Below, piece by piece: positions 1 to 9,218 of a DNA stretch of 64,000 bases. Below the pieces are notes generated by a model. The model searched no databases, was not told the origin of the DNA, and saw only the letters and a list, made by a program, of their open reading frames with translations. The first letter of the stretch is position 1; each line of letters starts with the position of its first letter. The translations under genes were made by a program, and so were the position numbers. This DNA comes from Mycoplasmatota bacterium (GTDB lineage: Bacteria; Bacillota_I; Bacilli_A; Haloplasmatales; Haloplasmataceae), in contig CP074573.1 of assembly GCA_018394295.1 (NCBI GenBank), positions 248,001 to 312,000 on the forward strand, written 5' to 3'.

Positions 1-1674
1 TCGAAAACGCCTATCAAAATTAAACATTATAAAAATCAAGAAGGACAATCAACAGAAAATATTGAAGTAACCTTAATTAGTCAGAATGATTCTTTGTATA
101 TTAAAGTAAACTCAAATAATAACCAAAAGGTTCGATTTATTGATGAAGAATCGGATGTATTAGTGTTAGATGAACATTATAAAGGGTTAGATCAAACCGA
201 TGTGGATAAAAATGAATTTGATTTTAATGAACTTAACCTTAAAGAACAAAAAGACTTAAAAAGAGGATCTGTTATTAAAACAAAAGATGCAATCATTTAT
301 GCTTTTAAGAAAATGCATGGTTATACCAAGTTACAAAAGCTAATGTATTTAGGGTTTGTGTTTTCTGCGATGATGATTGCTGTGGCGATTGCACTTATTG
401 GTAAAGTGGTTTATGCTAATCCTGTTGAGTTTCTAACGGTTGATAGAAATTATCTTCAGATAAATGTGAAAGATGTTGATAATATAAGAAGTCAAGACCA
501 TATTGAAATTATCAATCCAATCGTTGAACCGTTTTATTTTGTAACTCACATTCATCAGTTCTATCAAGTAAATACCTATTTACCATTTTCAGCACATCCA
601 ACCCCACTTAATCTTCTTAAAGAAAATGATGTAATAATTGGTCATTATCCTAGAAATAAACTGGAAGTTGTGATTGATAAACGAGTAGCTGATGTAATCA
701 TAAATAATGATGCCTACAAGCAAGCGGGTATCAATAGCTATAAACAACTTTTAGGATTATCTTTAGACAATGAAAATATTGTAGATAAATTAATAATAGT
801 GGGAATTAGTGACAAGTCATCTCCAACGATTTATCTAGATGAGGATACTGTTTTTGAAATGGCAATTAACTATGAAGCTCTAAGTCTCCCTAAACTTTCG
901 GTTTTAGAAACAGAACAAGTAGAAATTATCGGTTCATTACCTAAAAATCCAGGTGAAATCTTATATCCTGAAAAATTAAAATCAATTAATGATTTAGAAA
1001 TTGGGATGACAATTGTTAGAGGTGAAGTAAGTAGAAGCTATACCATTGTTGGATTTTATAAAGATAAGAGTAATGATTCATCAAATGATGAAATTGTATT
1101 AACCACAAAAGATTTACTTGAATCAAATTATTATCAATTAGTTAATGATGAAACACCAATATTAATATATTCTAATAATTTGAAACAAACGAAAGCTTAT
1201 CTTAATGAAATGAATTACCAATATAAAGATATTTATAATGAGAATTTAAAAGAACATCAACAAGGTGTACGTACAGCTTTTTATTCATTATTAGTCTTTT
1301 CAATAATCCTATTAAGTGTTTCATTACTACAGTTATATTTTATTGTAAGATCTAGTTTAATGAATCGAATCTATGATATTGGAGTATATCGATCATTAGG
1401 AGCCACTAGATGGGATATTCATAAATTGTTTGTTACTGAAATTATTATAGTTACAACAACTACCTCATTAATTGGTTATATTCTTATGACTTTAATCATT
1501 AAAGAAATTGAGAAAGTGATTCCTTATCCATTTACCTTATTTTATTTTCCACTTTACTTAATCATTGGTGGAGTCATATTGTTGTATGCCATTAATATTT
1601 TCTCTGGACTATACCCAGTGTTCAGATTAACTCACAAGTCTCCTTCGCAAATATTAAAACACTATGATGCATAA
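1..1674 (+). CDS. ABC transporter permease, FtsX/MacB type (5' end outside window)
   Basis: The reading frame is open from base 1, so the gene starts upstream and only its last 557 codons are present. A TTG at 94 is in frame but has no convincing ribosome site and lies inside the continuous frame. Visible: a hydrophilic linker, a membrane helix coded at about 340-410, a long extracytoplasmic region (about 430-1260), then three helices (about 1270-1340, 1430-1510, 1540-1610). The stretch 'IYDIGVYRSLGATRWDI' is the cytoplasmic signature of FtsX-family permeases. Firmicutes often carry this module fused behind an ABC ATPase, and the long leading linker fits such a fusion, but the ATPase would lie outside the window. 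Substrate unknown; the family exports peptides or lipoproteins or works in envelope stress. Confidence 0.85.
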   Translation, partial: SKTPIKIKHYKNQEGQSTENIEVTLISQNDSLYIKVNSNNNQKVRFIDEESDVLVLDEHYKGLDQTDVDKNEFDFNELNLKEQKDLKRGSVIKTKDAIIYAFKKMHGYTKLQKLMYLGFVFSAMMIAVAIALIGKVVYANPVEFLTVDRNYLQINVKDVDNIRSQDHIEIINPIVEPFYFVTHIHQFYQVNTYLPFSAHPTPLNLLKENDVIIGHYPRNKLEVVIDKRVADVIINNDAYKQAGINSYKQLLGLSLDNENIVDKLIIVGISDKSSPTIYLDEDTVFEMAINYEALSLPKLSVLETEQVEIIGSLPKNPGEILYPEKLKSINDLEIGMTIVRGEVSRSYTIVGFYKDKSNDSSNDEIVLTTKDLLESNYYQLVNDETPILIYSNNLKQTKAYLNEMNYQYKDIYNENLKEHQQGVRTAFYSLLVFSIILLSVSLLQLYFIVRSSLMNRIYDIGVYRSLGATRWDIHKLFVTEIIIVTTTTSLIGYILMTLIIKEIEKVIPYPFTLFYFPLYLIIGGVILLYAINIFSGLYPVFRLTHKSPSQILKHYDA

Positions 1675-1793
1675 ATGTTTGATTGGTTTTAGATTGATGA
1701 AATCCTATTGGATTAAGTAGAATAAATATAATTTTATAAATCATATATATCACAATAATTTAATTAATATGAGGATTTTATTTAATATTGGTA

Positions 1794-1822
1794 TAGAAAA
1801 GATAAAGTTATTGGTTTATAAT
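1794..1822 (+). promoter_or_regulatory. Promoter TAGAAA-N17-TATAAT
   Basis: TAGAAA at 1794-1799 and TATAAT at 1817-1822 are 17 bases apart. It is one of six sites in the window with the same -35 variant, spacing and -10 box. It would drive the gene at 1922 with a leader of about 90 bases. It overlaps the hairpin 1804-1837. Confidence 0.6.
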
Positions 1823-1840
1823 TAAATCAATAACTTTTTT
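1804..1840 (+). terminator. Intrinsic terminator overlapping a promoter
   Basis: AAAGTTATTG (1804-1813) pairs perfectly with CAATAACTTT (1828-1837) and runs into T's. It probably ends the ABC permease transcript. The -10 box of the next promoter lies in its loop. Confidence 0.6.
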
Positions 1841-1921
1841 ATTATTATAAATAATAATATAGTATAATTAATTGAAAGAACGTTTTTGTGATGAATAAAT
1901 TATAAGATGGAGTCGTTATAA

Positions 1922-3193
1922 ATGAAAAAAGAATGGATGAGGCTTGATAATGCCGCGAAAATATATCCTTTAGTAGAGTCAGAATATATCACAACGGTTT
2001 TTAGATTTAGTATCACACTAGATATGGAAATAAAGAAAGATGTTTTGTTAAAAGCTCTCAATAATATCATTTCACGTTTCCCATATTATAAAGTTACTTT
2101 GAAAAAAGGATTCTTTTGGTTTTATCTTGAGGAAAATAATAAAGATTTAAAGGTTTTTGAAGATATTAAAATGCCATGTAGAAGAATGGATAGAGTTGAA
2201 AATAATGGTTATTTATTTAGAGTTTTATATATTAATAATAAAATTTCTGTTGAATTTAATCATATATTAACTGATGGGACTGGGGGGTTAACCTTTCTAA
2301 ATACCATTGTCTATGAATATTTAAAATTAGAAGGATATGAAGTTTCAGTAAATGATTGGATAAAAGATATTAAAAGTGAAGTAGATGAACAAGAATATGA
2401 GGACTCACATAGTATTATCGGTAAAAAGCATCTAAAAACACATAACAATAAGGTTGATAGTATAAGAGGTGTTTTTCATCTAAAAGATAGATTAATAAAA
2501 AGAGATCAATATATTGTTACTTATTCAATTATGGATTCAAACCTCTTATATACTACAGCGAAAAAATTCAACTGCAGTATTACTGTATTTTTAACAGCGA
2601 TTTATTTAGAAAGTATGTTAGAAGTACAGAAGGAGCAAATAGCTAAAAAGAAAAAAAGAAAACCTATTGCTATTCAAGTTCCAATTAATATGAGAAAAAG
2701 ACTTAATAGTGTAAGTATGCGAAATTTTTCATTGTTTATTATCCCTTATTTAATGCCTAATAAGGATTATACATTTGAAGATATCATTGAGTATGTTAAC
2801 CAATTTTTCAAAGAAAAGACAGATATTAACTATCTTTTAAGTTTGATGGTTCAAAATTTAAAGACAGAAAGAACTCCTTTCGTCAGACTATTACCACTTA
2901 AACTAAAAACAGTGGTAACCCCATTTATTTATAAGTCTGTAGGAGTAGATACTTATTCTGGTACAATTTCAAATATCGGTAGAATTCAATTGCCTGAGTC
3001 TATTGAAGAGCATGTTAAGCGCATTGATTTTGTCTTAGGACCATGTCCATTGACAAAAAATTCATGTGCAGTATCAGGATATAAGGATAAAATATATATT
3101 ACATTTGGAAGAAATATAAAAGAAGCAAGAGTTGAAAGAGAGTTTTTTAGAAAATTAGTAAAATTAGGTGTTGAAGTTCAAATAGAGAAATAA
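1922..3193 (+). CDS. Condensation-domain / alcohol-acetyltransferase-like protein
   Basis: A 423-residue cytosolic protein. 'HILTDG' at about residues 113-118 matches the HxxxDG active-site motif of the condensation/chloramphenicol-acetyltransferase superfamily, in which the histidine is the general base for acyl transfer. The C-terminal half contains 'TISNIGRI', in the place where related acyltransferases have their second conserved block. There is no carrier protein or adenylation domain nearby, so a stand-alone acyltransferase (alcohol acetyltransferase-like) is more likely than peptide synthesis. The gene at 3207 follows after 13 bases and is probably co-transcribed. Acyl donor and acceptor are unknown. 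Family assignment is good; the reaction is inference. Confidence 0.7.
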   Translation: MKKEWMRLDNAAKIYPLVESEYITTVFRFSITLDMEIKKDVLLKALNNIISRFPYYKVTLKKGFFWFYLEENNKDLKVFEDIKMPCRRMDRVENNGYLFRVLYINNKISVEFNHILTDGTGGLTFLNTIVYEYLKLEGYEVSVNDWIKDIKSEVDEQEYEDSHSIIGKKHLKTHNNKVDSIRGVFHLKDRLIKRDQYIVTYSIMDSNLLYTTAKKFNCSITVFLTAIYLESMLEVQKEQIAKKKKRKPIAIQVPINMRKRLNSVSMRNFSLFIIPYLMPNKDYTFEDIIEYVNQFFKEKTDINYLLSLMVQNLKTERTPFVRLLPLKLKTVVTPFIYKSVGVDTYSGTISNIGRIQLPESIEEHVKRIDFVLGPCPLTKNSCAVSGYKDKIYITFGRNIKEARVEREFFRKLVKLGVEVQIEK

Positions 3194-3206
3194 GGAGATG
3201 ATATAA

Positions 3207-4103
3207 ATGAAATATTGTATGAAATGTGGCGTTTCTATAGATGAAGAAAAAAATCGAGTTTGTCCTTTATGTCATACGATTATCTTAAGTGATGAAGAGA
3301 TTAAGAAACTATCACTTGATGAAATTAATATTGAACAAGAGGTAAAGAAAGTTAAAAAAGTTAAAGTTAATAAAGATATGAACATCAAAACTGGGGTAAT
3401 TCCTCTAATTATGCTTTTAGCTTCGTTTATATCAATATTTTCTTTAGTCGTAATTGATTTAGCTAGTGGATTTAATATTGAATGGTCTTTAATACCCATA
3501 ATTTCTGTTATTCTATTTATTTTAACCGTATGTTTACCCTTTATGAAATTTAAAAAGACTATTTACTGGTATATAACATATGATACGATTGTACTCTGTG
3601 TTTATTTTCTTAGTCTTAATTATATAATTACTAAGGAAATAGCATGGTCATATTATGTTGTATTAGCAATTATTCTAGTTTGGGTATACCTATCATCAAT
3701 TTTCATTAATAAAATAAAAGGGTTTGTCTTAAATATCGCAATCGATTTTATCGCAACCTCTATTTTTGTCCTTTTAGTAACATTAGGACTTGATGCAAGT
3801 TCTGGATTTTCAAGATTAGCACTCCCGATTAATGGACTAGTCTTTATACTAACTGTCATTACCTATTTGTTTATTAAAACATACAGATATAATTGGCGTG
3901 TTATAATATCAACAATATCTATAAACGTAAGTATCCTTTGTCTTGGAATTGATCTTCTAATACAAAGATATGTTAATCATCAATTATACTTGAAATGGTC
4001 ATATATTGTTCTTTTTGTATTGATACCAGTTACTCTATTAATGATGTACCTTGATAATCGATATAAAGTTAACAAATATATTATAAGAAAATTTCATATT
4101 TGA
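3207..4103 (+). CDS. Zinc-ribbon multi-pass membrane protein (DUF6320-like)
   Basis: A 298-residue protein with two CxxC pairs at the N-terminus (C4/C7 in 'CMKCG' and C19/C22 in 'CPLCH') forming a probable zinc ribbon. A charged linker and about seven or eight hydrophobic helices follow. The ribosome site 'aaggagatgat' precedes ATG 3207. It lies 13 bases after the condensation-like gene, a pairing I recall from other low-GC Firmicutes, where the membrane protein is called DUF6320. The two may act together on a membrane substrate, but no function is established. Confidence 0.6.
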   Translation: MKYCMKCGVSIDEEKNRVCPLCHTIILSDEEIKKLSLDEINIEQEVKKVKKVKVNKDMNIKTGVIPLIMLLASFISIFSLVVIDLASGFNIEWSLIPIISVILFILTVCLPFMKFKKTIYWYITYDTIVLCVYFLSLNYIITKEIAWSYYVVLAIILVWVYLSSIFINKIKGFVLNIAIDFIATSIFVLLVTLGLDASSGFSRLALPINGLVFILTVITYLFIKTYRYNWRVIISTISINVSILCLGIDLLIQRYVNHQLYLKWSYIVLFVLIPVTLLMMYLDNRYKVNKYIIRKFHI

Positions 4104-4219
4104 TTAATTATGTTCTTGAAACAATTACCTTTAAATATTTTTTAATTAATTCAACTCATGCAATAGGGAATACATATCTAAATTTTACAAAGTATGAATT
4201 CGTCTTTTAAATATAACTA

Positions 4220-4248
4220 TAGAAAAGAAAAAGTCTTTGGTTTATAAT
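4220..4248 (+). promoter_or_regulatory. Promoter TAGAAA-N17-TATAAT
   Basis: TAGAAA 4220-4225 and TATAAT 4243-4248 with 17-base spacing, about 85 bases before the WG-repeat gene at 4332. Same shape as the sites at 1794, 44683, 46375, 49184 and 60987. Confidence 0.65.
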
Positions 4249-4265
4249 AAAACTAAAGACTTTTT
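4230..4265 (+). terminator. Terminator-like hairpin enclosing the promoter -10 box
   Basis: AAAGTCTTTGGTTT (4230-4243) pairs with AAACTAAAGACTTT (4250-4263) with one wobble, giving a 14-base-pair stem with the rest of the TATAAT box in the loop, followed by T's. It would end the 1922-4103 transcript while the promoter inside it starts the next. Confidence 0.6.
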
Positions 4266-4331
4266 ACATAATATTCCATATTTATAAAGAGAGAATATTT
4301 AGAAAAAATTCAATATAAGGGGAATATGTAT

Positions 4332-5897
4332 ATGAAAATAAGAAATATAGTAATTTTCATGGTGATAGTACTGCTATTTGTGTTTGGATTTTGTTGGTAC
4401 AACAAATCGTATCGTAATCATTATTCTTTATATCCTGTATCTGGAGATATTTTTGAATTTACAACAACAGGTAAAAGAGGGTTGATTAATGTTAGTAATG
4501 GTGAAGTTATTGTAAGTCCTAAATATGAATATTTGGATTGCATGTCAGGCAAATATTGTATAACTAAATTAAGTAATAAGTGGGAGATTATCGACTTAAA
4601 TGGGAACATTCTTGTAGGTCCTTTAGAAGAAGGGGTTGATTTTATATATATTATGTCGCAATATGTTATTATTAGGAAAGATCAACAAGTGAGCCTACTA
4701 GATATGCAAGGAAATATTGTTGTTGATTATTTACCATTAAATACCTATATATATAGTATTGATTCTACCAATCAAATTGTCTATTTATGTAATGGTGAAC
4801 AAGATAAATATGGATTTATTAATTTAAAAGATAATATATCTGTTGAACTAGTATATAGAAATAAGTTAATGTTTTCTGATAAAATAAGTGTTGCTAAATT
4901 AGGTAATAAATATGGATTTATTAATGATAAAAATGAAGTTGTTGTCGATTTTCTATATGATTGGATAAGTAGTGATTTTCATGAAGGACTAGCTATTGTA
5001 AAAAGTTATTATAAGTATGGATATATCGATAAAATGGGAAATGTAGTGATAGATTTTAAATATGATGAAGCTAAAAATTTTTATAATGGATTAGCTATTG
5101 TAAAAAACAATTCCAAGTATGGATACATCGATAAAACAGGAAATGTAGTAATTGATTATCAATATGATGAAGCTACTAATTTTCATGAAGGATTAGCTGT
5201 TGTACAATATAATTCTAAGTATGGATACATTGATAAAACAGGAAATGTAGTGATTGATTACCAATATGATAGTGCTTTTAATTTTAACTATGGGGTTGCT
5301 CTTATTATGCTTGATGATTATGAGGGTTTTATTAATAAAAACAATGAAAGAATTATTCCTATTCATAAAAGTAGTAATGATTTTAAATATAAAATTATAC
5401 ATTCTACTCATAAAAAGACCTATTATATAAATGATGATGGAACTGTATATTGTAAAAATGGGAGTGGAGCTTACGGTTTAACAATTGATGGTAAAAAGAT
5501 AATAAATCAAAAAGGTAAAGTCATCATAGATAAGAAATTTAAAGATATTCAGTACATAAATGATAATATGTTTTGTATAGAAGTTGGTAATTTGGAGTGC
5601 TATAACATGGATGGTGAAATATTATTTGCACATGACAAATTCTCTTACAGAAATTATTATAATTTTGATTTAGGTGAATTTGATTCGCGAAATGTAATTT
5701 TTGAAGATTATTATATTTATTACGTATATGATGTTAATGGTAATTTTATTTATAAGTCCAGTTTGGGAGATAAAAATTTACTAGTTTCTAAATCAAATAA
5801 CTATATTGTATATACAAAAGGGAATAAAATTATATCATATAATATTAATAGTAAAGAGAAAAAAGTAATATATGAAAAGCCTTTGTATAATTGGTAA
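4332..5897 (+). CDS. Membrane-anchored WG-repeat protein 1
   Basis: ATG 4332 is preferred over the in-frame ATG 4326: AAGGGG at 4317-4322 is 9 bases from the former and only 3 from the latter. The protein (521 residues) starts with a membrane anchor ('IVIFMVIVLLFVFGFCWY') and then carries WG-type repeats of the form 'KYGYIDKTGNVVIDYQYDEA' with 'F..GLA.V' between them. Three repeats coded at about 5000-5280 are almost identical in DNA, a sign of recent expansion. WG repeats are thought to form beta-propeller-like or solenoid interaction modules outside the cell. Three paralogues lie at 5977, 42965 and 44794. Ligand and role unknown. Confidence 0.75.
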   Translation: MKIRNIVIFMVIVLLFVFGFCWYNKSYRNHYSLYPVSGDIFEFTTTGKRGLINVSNGEVIVSPKYEYLDCMSGKYCITKLSNKWEIIDLNGNILVGPLEEGVDFIYIMSQYVIIRKDQQVSLLDMQGNIVVDYLPLNTYIYSIDSTNQIVYLCNGEQDKYGFINLKDNISVELVYRNKLMFSDKISVAKLGNKYGFINDKNEVVVDFLYDWISSDFHEGLAIVKSYYKYGYIDKMGNVVIDFKYDEAKNFYNGLAIVKNNSKYGYIDKTGNVVIDYQYDEATNFHEGLAVVQYNSKYGYIDKTGNVVIDYQYDSAFNFNYGVALIMLDDYEGFINKNNERIIPIHKSSNDFKYKIIHSTHKKTYYINDDGTVYCKNGSGAYGLTIDGKKIINQKGKVIIDKKFKDIQYINDNMFCIEVGNLECYNMDGEILFAHDKFSYRNYYNFDLGEFDSRNVIFEDYYIYYVYDVNGNFIYKSSLGDKNLLVSKSNNYIVYTKGNKIISYNINSKEKKVIYEKPLYNW

Positions 5898-5976
5898 CAC
5901 TAATAGATAACTTTATCATACTTTGCTTATTGGATGAACATTTATTGTAATGATTTTGAAAGGGGAAGTAGTATTT

Positions 5977-7449
5977 ATGGAAGCTAGGAATAAGGCAATT
6001 TTCATAATAATATGGATGTTTTTTGTGTTGTTAATTTGTTGGTATTCTACATCATATAGTAAACATTATTCTATTCATACTTTTCCAGTGACTGGGGATA
6101 TCTTTAAATTTAGTATATCAGGAAAAACTGGCTTGATTGATGTTAGTAATGGTGAGGTCATAGTAAAACCAACCTATGAAGATATAAGATGGTGTAATCA
6201 AGTAAATGAAATTTGTAGAACAGAATTAAATAATAAGTATGGGATTATCGACTTTGATGGAAATGTCCTAATTAGTAATCAATATGATGAGATACATTTC
6301 GATAATAACCAAATCGTTTTAGTAAAAGATAAGAAATATAGTATTATTGATATTCATGGGAACTTACTTTTAGGACCTATGGAAGAAGGAATAGTAATAA
6401 AAAGAATCATCTCACAATACGTAATTATCACTAAAGATCAGCAAAATAGTGTGATTGATATACACGGAAATATAATTGTGGATTATTTACCATTTAATAT
6501 AAGGATTTCTTATATTGATTCTACAAACCAGATTGTTTATATAGAAAATAGGTACAATAACAAGAATGGATTTATTAATCTAAAAGAAAATATAATTGTA
6601 GAACCAGTCTATGAACGTTTATGGGGATTTGTTGATGATATAGCCCTTGCAGAATTAAATAATAAATATGGATTTATTAATGATAAAAATGAAGTAAAAA
6701 CAGAGTTCATTTATGATAAAGCACATGAGTTCAGTGAGGGATTAGCGCTTGTACAATATAATTCTAAGTTTGGATACATAGATCAATTAGGTAATGTGAT
6801 GATTGATTATCAGTATGACCATGCTCTTGATTTTATAGATGGCGTAGCTCATGTTGAGTTTGGTAATTCAGATGCTTTTATTAATAAAAATAATGAAAAA
6901 ATTATTCCTATTCATAATAGTAGTCATGAAATTGAGTATATAAATCAATATGATTCAACTGATAATACCAAATATTATTATGTAAATGATGATGGTTCTA
7001 TTTTTTATAAAAATTGGGATGAAGATTATGGTTTAATAATTGATGAAAAAAAGATAATAAATCAAAAAGGAGATATTATACTTGATAAGCATTTTAAAAA
7101 GATTAGATATATAAATGATAATATGTTTTGTATAGAAACAACTGGCTGGCAATGTTATAACATGGAGGGGAAAAAATTACTTGAACATGATTTTTTTTAC
7201 TATAACTCCTATGAAGATTCACCATTTATTCATTTTAGTGATCATTTTACTCATTACGTTTATGATAAAAATTGCAGTTTAATTTATAAAAGTAGTATAA
7301 GAGAAGGAAACGTATACTTTTCTCAATCTAATAATTTTATTGTAACTACAAAAGGTAATAAAATTATTTCCTATAATACCAAAACTAAAGAGAAAAAAGT
7401 AATCTATAAAAAGTCATTTACTATTGAGTCTTTATATAAGTGGAGGTAG
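5977..7449 (+). CDS. Membrane-anchored WG-repeat protein 2
   Basis: Starts at ATG 5977 behind AAAGGGG (5959-5965); an upstream in-frame ATG at 5950 has no comparable ribosome site. The 490-residue protein has an N-terminal anchor ('AIFIIIWMFFVLLICWY'), then the core 'TGDIFKFSISGKTGLIDVSNGEVIV' pattern in shortened form and repeats such as 'KYGFINDKNEV' and 'KFGYIDQLGNVMIDYQYD'. The C-terminal part (about 330-490) is a conserved non-repeat region shared with the other three paralogues and ends 'TKGNKIISYNTKTKEKKVIY'. It follows the first WG gene after about 80 bases with no terminator, so the two are probably one transcript. Function unknown. Confidence 0.72.
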   Translation: MEARNKAIFIIIWMFFVLLICWYSTSYSKHYSIHTFPVTGDIFKFSISGKTGLIDVSNGEVIVKPTYEDIRWCNQVNEICRTELNNKYGIIDFDGNVLISNQYDEIHFDNNQIVLVKDKKYSIIDIHGNLLLGPMEEGIVIKRIISQYVIITKDQQNSVIDIHGNIIVDYLPFNIRISYIDSTNQIVYIENRYNNKNGFINLKENIIVEPVYERLWGFVDDIALAELNNKYGFINDKNEVKTEFIYDKAHEFSEGLALVQYNSKFGYIDQLGNVMIDYQYDHALDFIDGVAHVEFGNSDAFINKNNEKIIPIHNSSHEIEYINQYDSTDNTKYYYVNDDGSIFYKNWDEDYGLIIDEKKIINQKGDIILDKHFKKIRYINDNMFCIETTGWQCYNMEGKKLLEHDFFYYNSYEDSPFIHFSDHFTHYVYDKNCSLIYKSSIREGNVYFSQSNNFIVTTKGNKIISYNTKTKEKKVIYKKSFTIESLYKWR

Positions 7450-7570
7450 GATATAATTTAGTTTTTAATGTTGTAAATGTTAATATAAAAAAAGAGTACT
7501 TTGTGTTAATTGATGAACTAATTAGACATTTATAGTAATCGGGGTAATGATTATAGAATATGGGGGGGTT

Positions 7571-7702
7571 ATGTTTAGATATAGAATGAAGAAATTTATG
7601 AAAAAATTAAAGTTATTTCTTTTTAATATAATTATTGTTATACTAACATCATTATTTAGGTTTTTAACATGTGATAAAGAATTATTACATTTTTATAGAT
7701 AG
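7571..7702 (+). CDS. Possible 43-residue membrane peptide
   Basis: ATG 7571 follows a G-rich ribosome-site-like stretch (TGGGGGGGTT). The peptide has a Lys/Arg-rich start (MFRYRMKKFMKKLK) followed by one hydrophobic helix (FLFNIIIVILTSLF) and stops at TAG 7700-7702. The anchor resembles the N-termini of the WG proteins in general character, so it could be a small membrane peptide or the 5' stub of a lost WG paralogue. No homologue recognised. Confidence 0.35.
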   Translation: MFRYRMKKFMKKLKLFLFNIIIVILTSLFRFLTCDKELLHFYR

Positions 7703-7852
7703 TAGGATATATTATAAAAATGATTAGACAAGATAATAGTCCTAGATTAAATTCTAATTAATTGGATTGTATTAATTATTTCTTGTTACCTAGACTAATT
7801 CATAAGATCATACTATCATTTTATTTTTTTTAAAAATTATATAACATATTTT

Positions 7853-7884
7853 AAGCCCATATCAAATTGAGATAGGGCTTTTTT
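7853..7884 (+). terminator. Intrinsic terminator
   Basis: AAGCCC-a-TATC pairs with GATAGGGCTT (7871-7880) with a single bulge, followed by a T run. It separates the WG-repeat region from the glycan locus. Confidence 0.75.
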
Positions 7885-8041
7885 GGTTTTTTATCAGCCG
7901 GTTGGGTAAGGAATTATCTTCCAAATTTAAGTACAGGAATTTTAGTCGTTTCGCTTTGATTTTTAATTCGATTAGGAAAGTGCTTACAAAAGGAAAAATT
8001 TTCATCTATTTAATTCAAGGTTTTTGCGTTAGAATTTAGTT

Positions 8042-8055
8042 AGATAACGATTTCA
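8042..8055 (+). promoter_or_regulatory. Candidate catabolite-responsive element (cre)
   Basis: AGATAACGATTTCA matches the Firmicutes CcpA consensus TGWNANCGNTNWCA at all constrained positions except the first. It lies about 235 bases upstream of the RpiR-gene promoter, far for a normal cre, and one match in an AT-rich genome may be chance. Confidence 0.25.
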
Positions 8056-8289
8056 ATCTATGCCTATTTTACCAATAATGTAACTGCTTTTTATTTAGAA
8101 ATTATAAGAAATAAAATATTGAACACAGATTAGTTAAGTATCTTAGTATATCAAGGTATAATTGAATTTATTTAATTTTTGTAAATGATTTTTAAAGGTA
8201 AAAATATCTGTATATAAATACAATAAATTATTAGTTTAAAATATATTTTTATTGATAGATATTTTTCGACAAATTTTTTAAGTTTCTCA

Positions 8290-8318
8290 TTTACAAATAG
8301 GGTCGATACTGTTAAAAT
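8290..8318 (+). promoter_or_regulatory. Promoter of the glycan locus
   Basis: TTTACA at 8290-8295 and TAAAAT at 8313-8318, 17 bases apart, with TG just before the -10 box (extended -10). About 70 bases upstream of the RpiR gene. Just downstream, CACCA and TGGTG (about 8328-8353) form a spaced inverted repeat that could be the RpiR operator. Confidence 0.6.
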
Positions 8319-8389
8319 AGAATTATACACCAAAAATGATTAAAAAAAATGGTGGATTATTTCAAAATTAAATATTTGGGGGCTATTTA

Positions 8390-9202
8390 ATGATTTTAAA
8401 CGAATATTTTAAAGCTTATTATAGTCAATTAACAAAATCAGAAAAAGAAATTGCGACATACATTGAAGAAAACATTGAAAATGTTATGTATTTCTCAATA
8501 GCTGATTTATCTAGAGAAATAGGTGTTGGTGAATCAACTATCGTTCGTTTCTGTAGAAAATTAGGGTATAGAGGTTTTTATCAATTCAAGATTGAATTAG
8601 CTAAACAATATGCATCTGAAACAAATGATGAATCGGAAGATTATGTCGATCTAATTGAGAAAAACATGATTAATGTTATAAAGTCAACGAAGTTAATTGT
8701 AAATAAAGAGAAATTACAAGAAGCAATTAATCTAATTTTAGGTGCTGGTTATATTTATTTGTATGGTGTAGGGGCATCAGGTTTAGCTGCTCTTGAAGGT
8801 GAAGGAAAATTCATGAGAGGTGGTCTTAAATGCAAAGCGGTTACTGATTCGCATTTTCAGACGATTCTTTCAGGAACACTAACAGAAAAAGATGTAATCA
8901 TTGTTATCTCTTTATCAGGTAGTACCAAAGACCTATTTGAACCAATTGATATCGCTTATAAAAATGGTACGAAGATTATTGTCCTTACAAACAATGTTAA
9001 TTCAAAACTAGCAAAATATGCACATGTAACAATGCAAACAGCAGGTTATGAAAAACCATTAGATGGGGGCTCATTTGTTGCTAAAATATCTCAATTATAT
9101 ATGTTGGATTTATTGTACACTGGAGTTGTATTGAGCGATAAGAATAAAATTTCAAATAACGAAAGAAAAGCCGCGGAAGCAATAAGTAGAAAAATAGATT
9201 AA
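8390..9202 (+). CDS. RpiR/MurR-family transcriptional regulator (HTH + SIS)
   Basis: A 270-residue cytosolic regulator. The N-terminal RpiR helix-turn-helix is visible ('SIADLSREIGVGESTIVRFC', about residues 43-62). A SIS phosphosugar-binding domain follows (about 100-240), with 'YGVGASG' at its start and 'VISLSGSTKDL' as the sugar-phosphate loop. Family members sense phosphosugars such as MurNAc-6-P, GlcNAc-6-P or ManNAc-6-P. Being first in a long operon directly before nanE, it most likely controls the locus in response to an amino-sugar phosphate. Ribosome site: 'ttggggg' before ATG 8390. Ligand is inference. Confidence 0.9.
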   Translation: MILNEYFKAYYSQLTKSEKEIATYIEENIENVMYFSIADLSREIGVGESTIVRFCRKLGYRGFYQFKIELAKQYASETNDESEDYVDLIEKNMINVIKSTKLIVNKEKLQEAINLILGAGYIYLYGVGASGLAALEGEGKFMRGGLKCKAVTDSHFQTILSGTLTEKDVIIVISLSGSTKDLFEPIDIAYKNGTKIIVLTNNVNSKLAKYAHVTMQTAGYEKPLDGGSFVAKISQLYMLDLLYTGVVLSDKNKISNNERKAAEAISRKID

Positions 9203-9218
9203 GAAGTGAGTGATTATT

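Larger units (their letters stand above)
7703..8289. other. Non-coding stretch upstream of the glycan locus
   Basis: No reading frame with a ribosome site is visible on either strand. It contains a terminator hairpin (7853-7884), and a sequence fitting a catabolite-responsive element (8042-8055). The segment 7885-8060 is slightly less AT-rich than its surroundings and might be decayed coding sequence, but I recognise nothing in it. Confidence 0.5.

Noticed and set aside
7960-7975. Second cre-like sequence upstream of the RpiR gene
   Set aside because: It lacks the central CG that is needed in cre sites.
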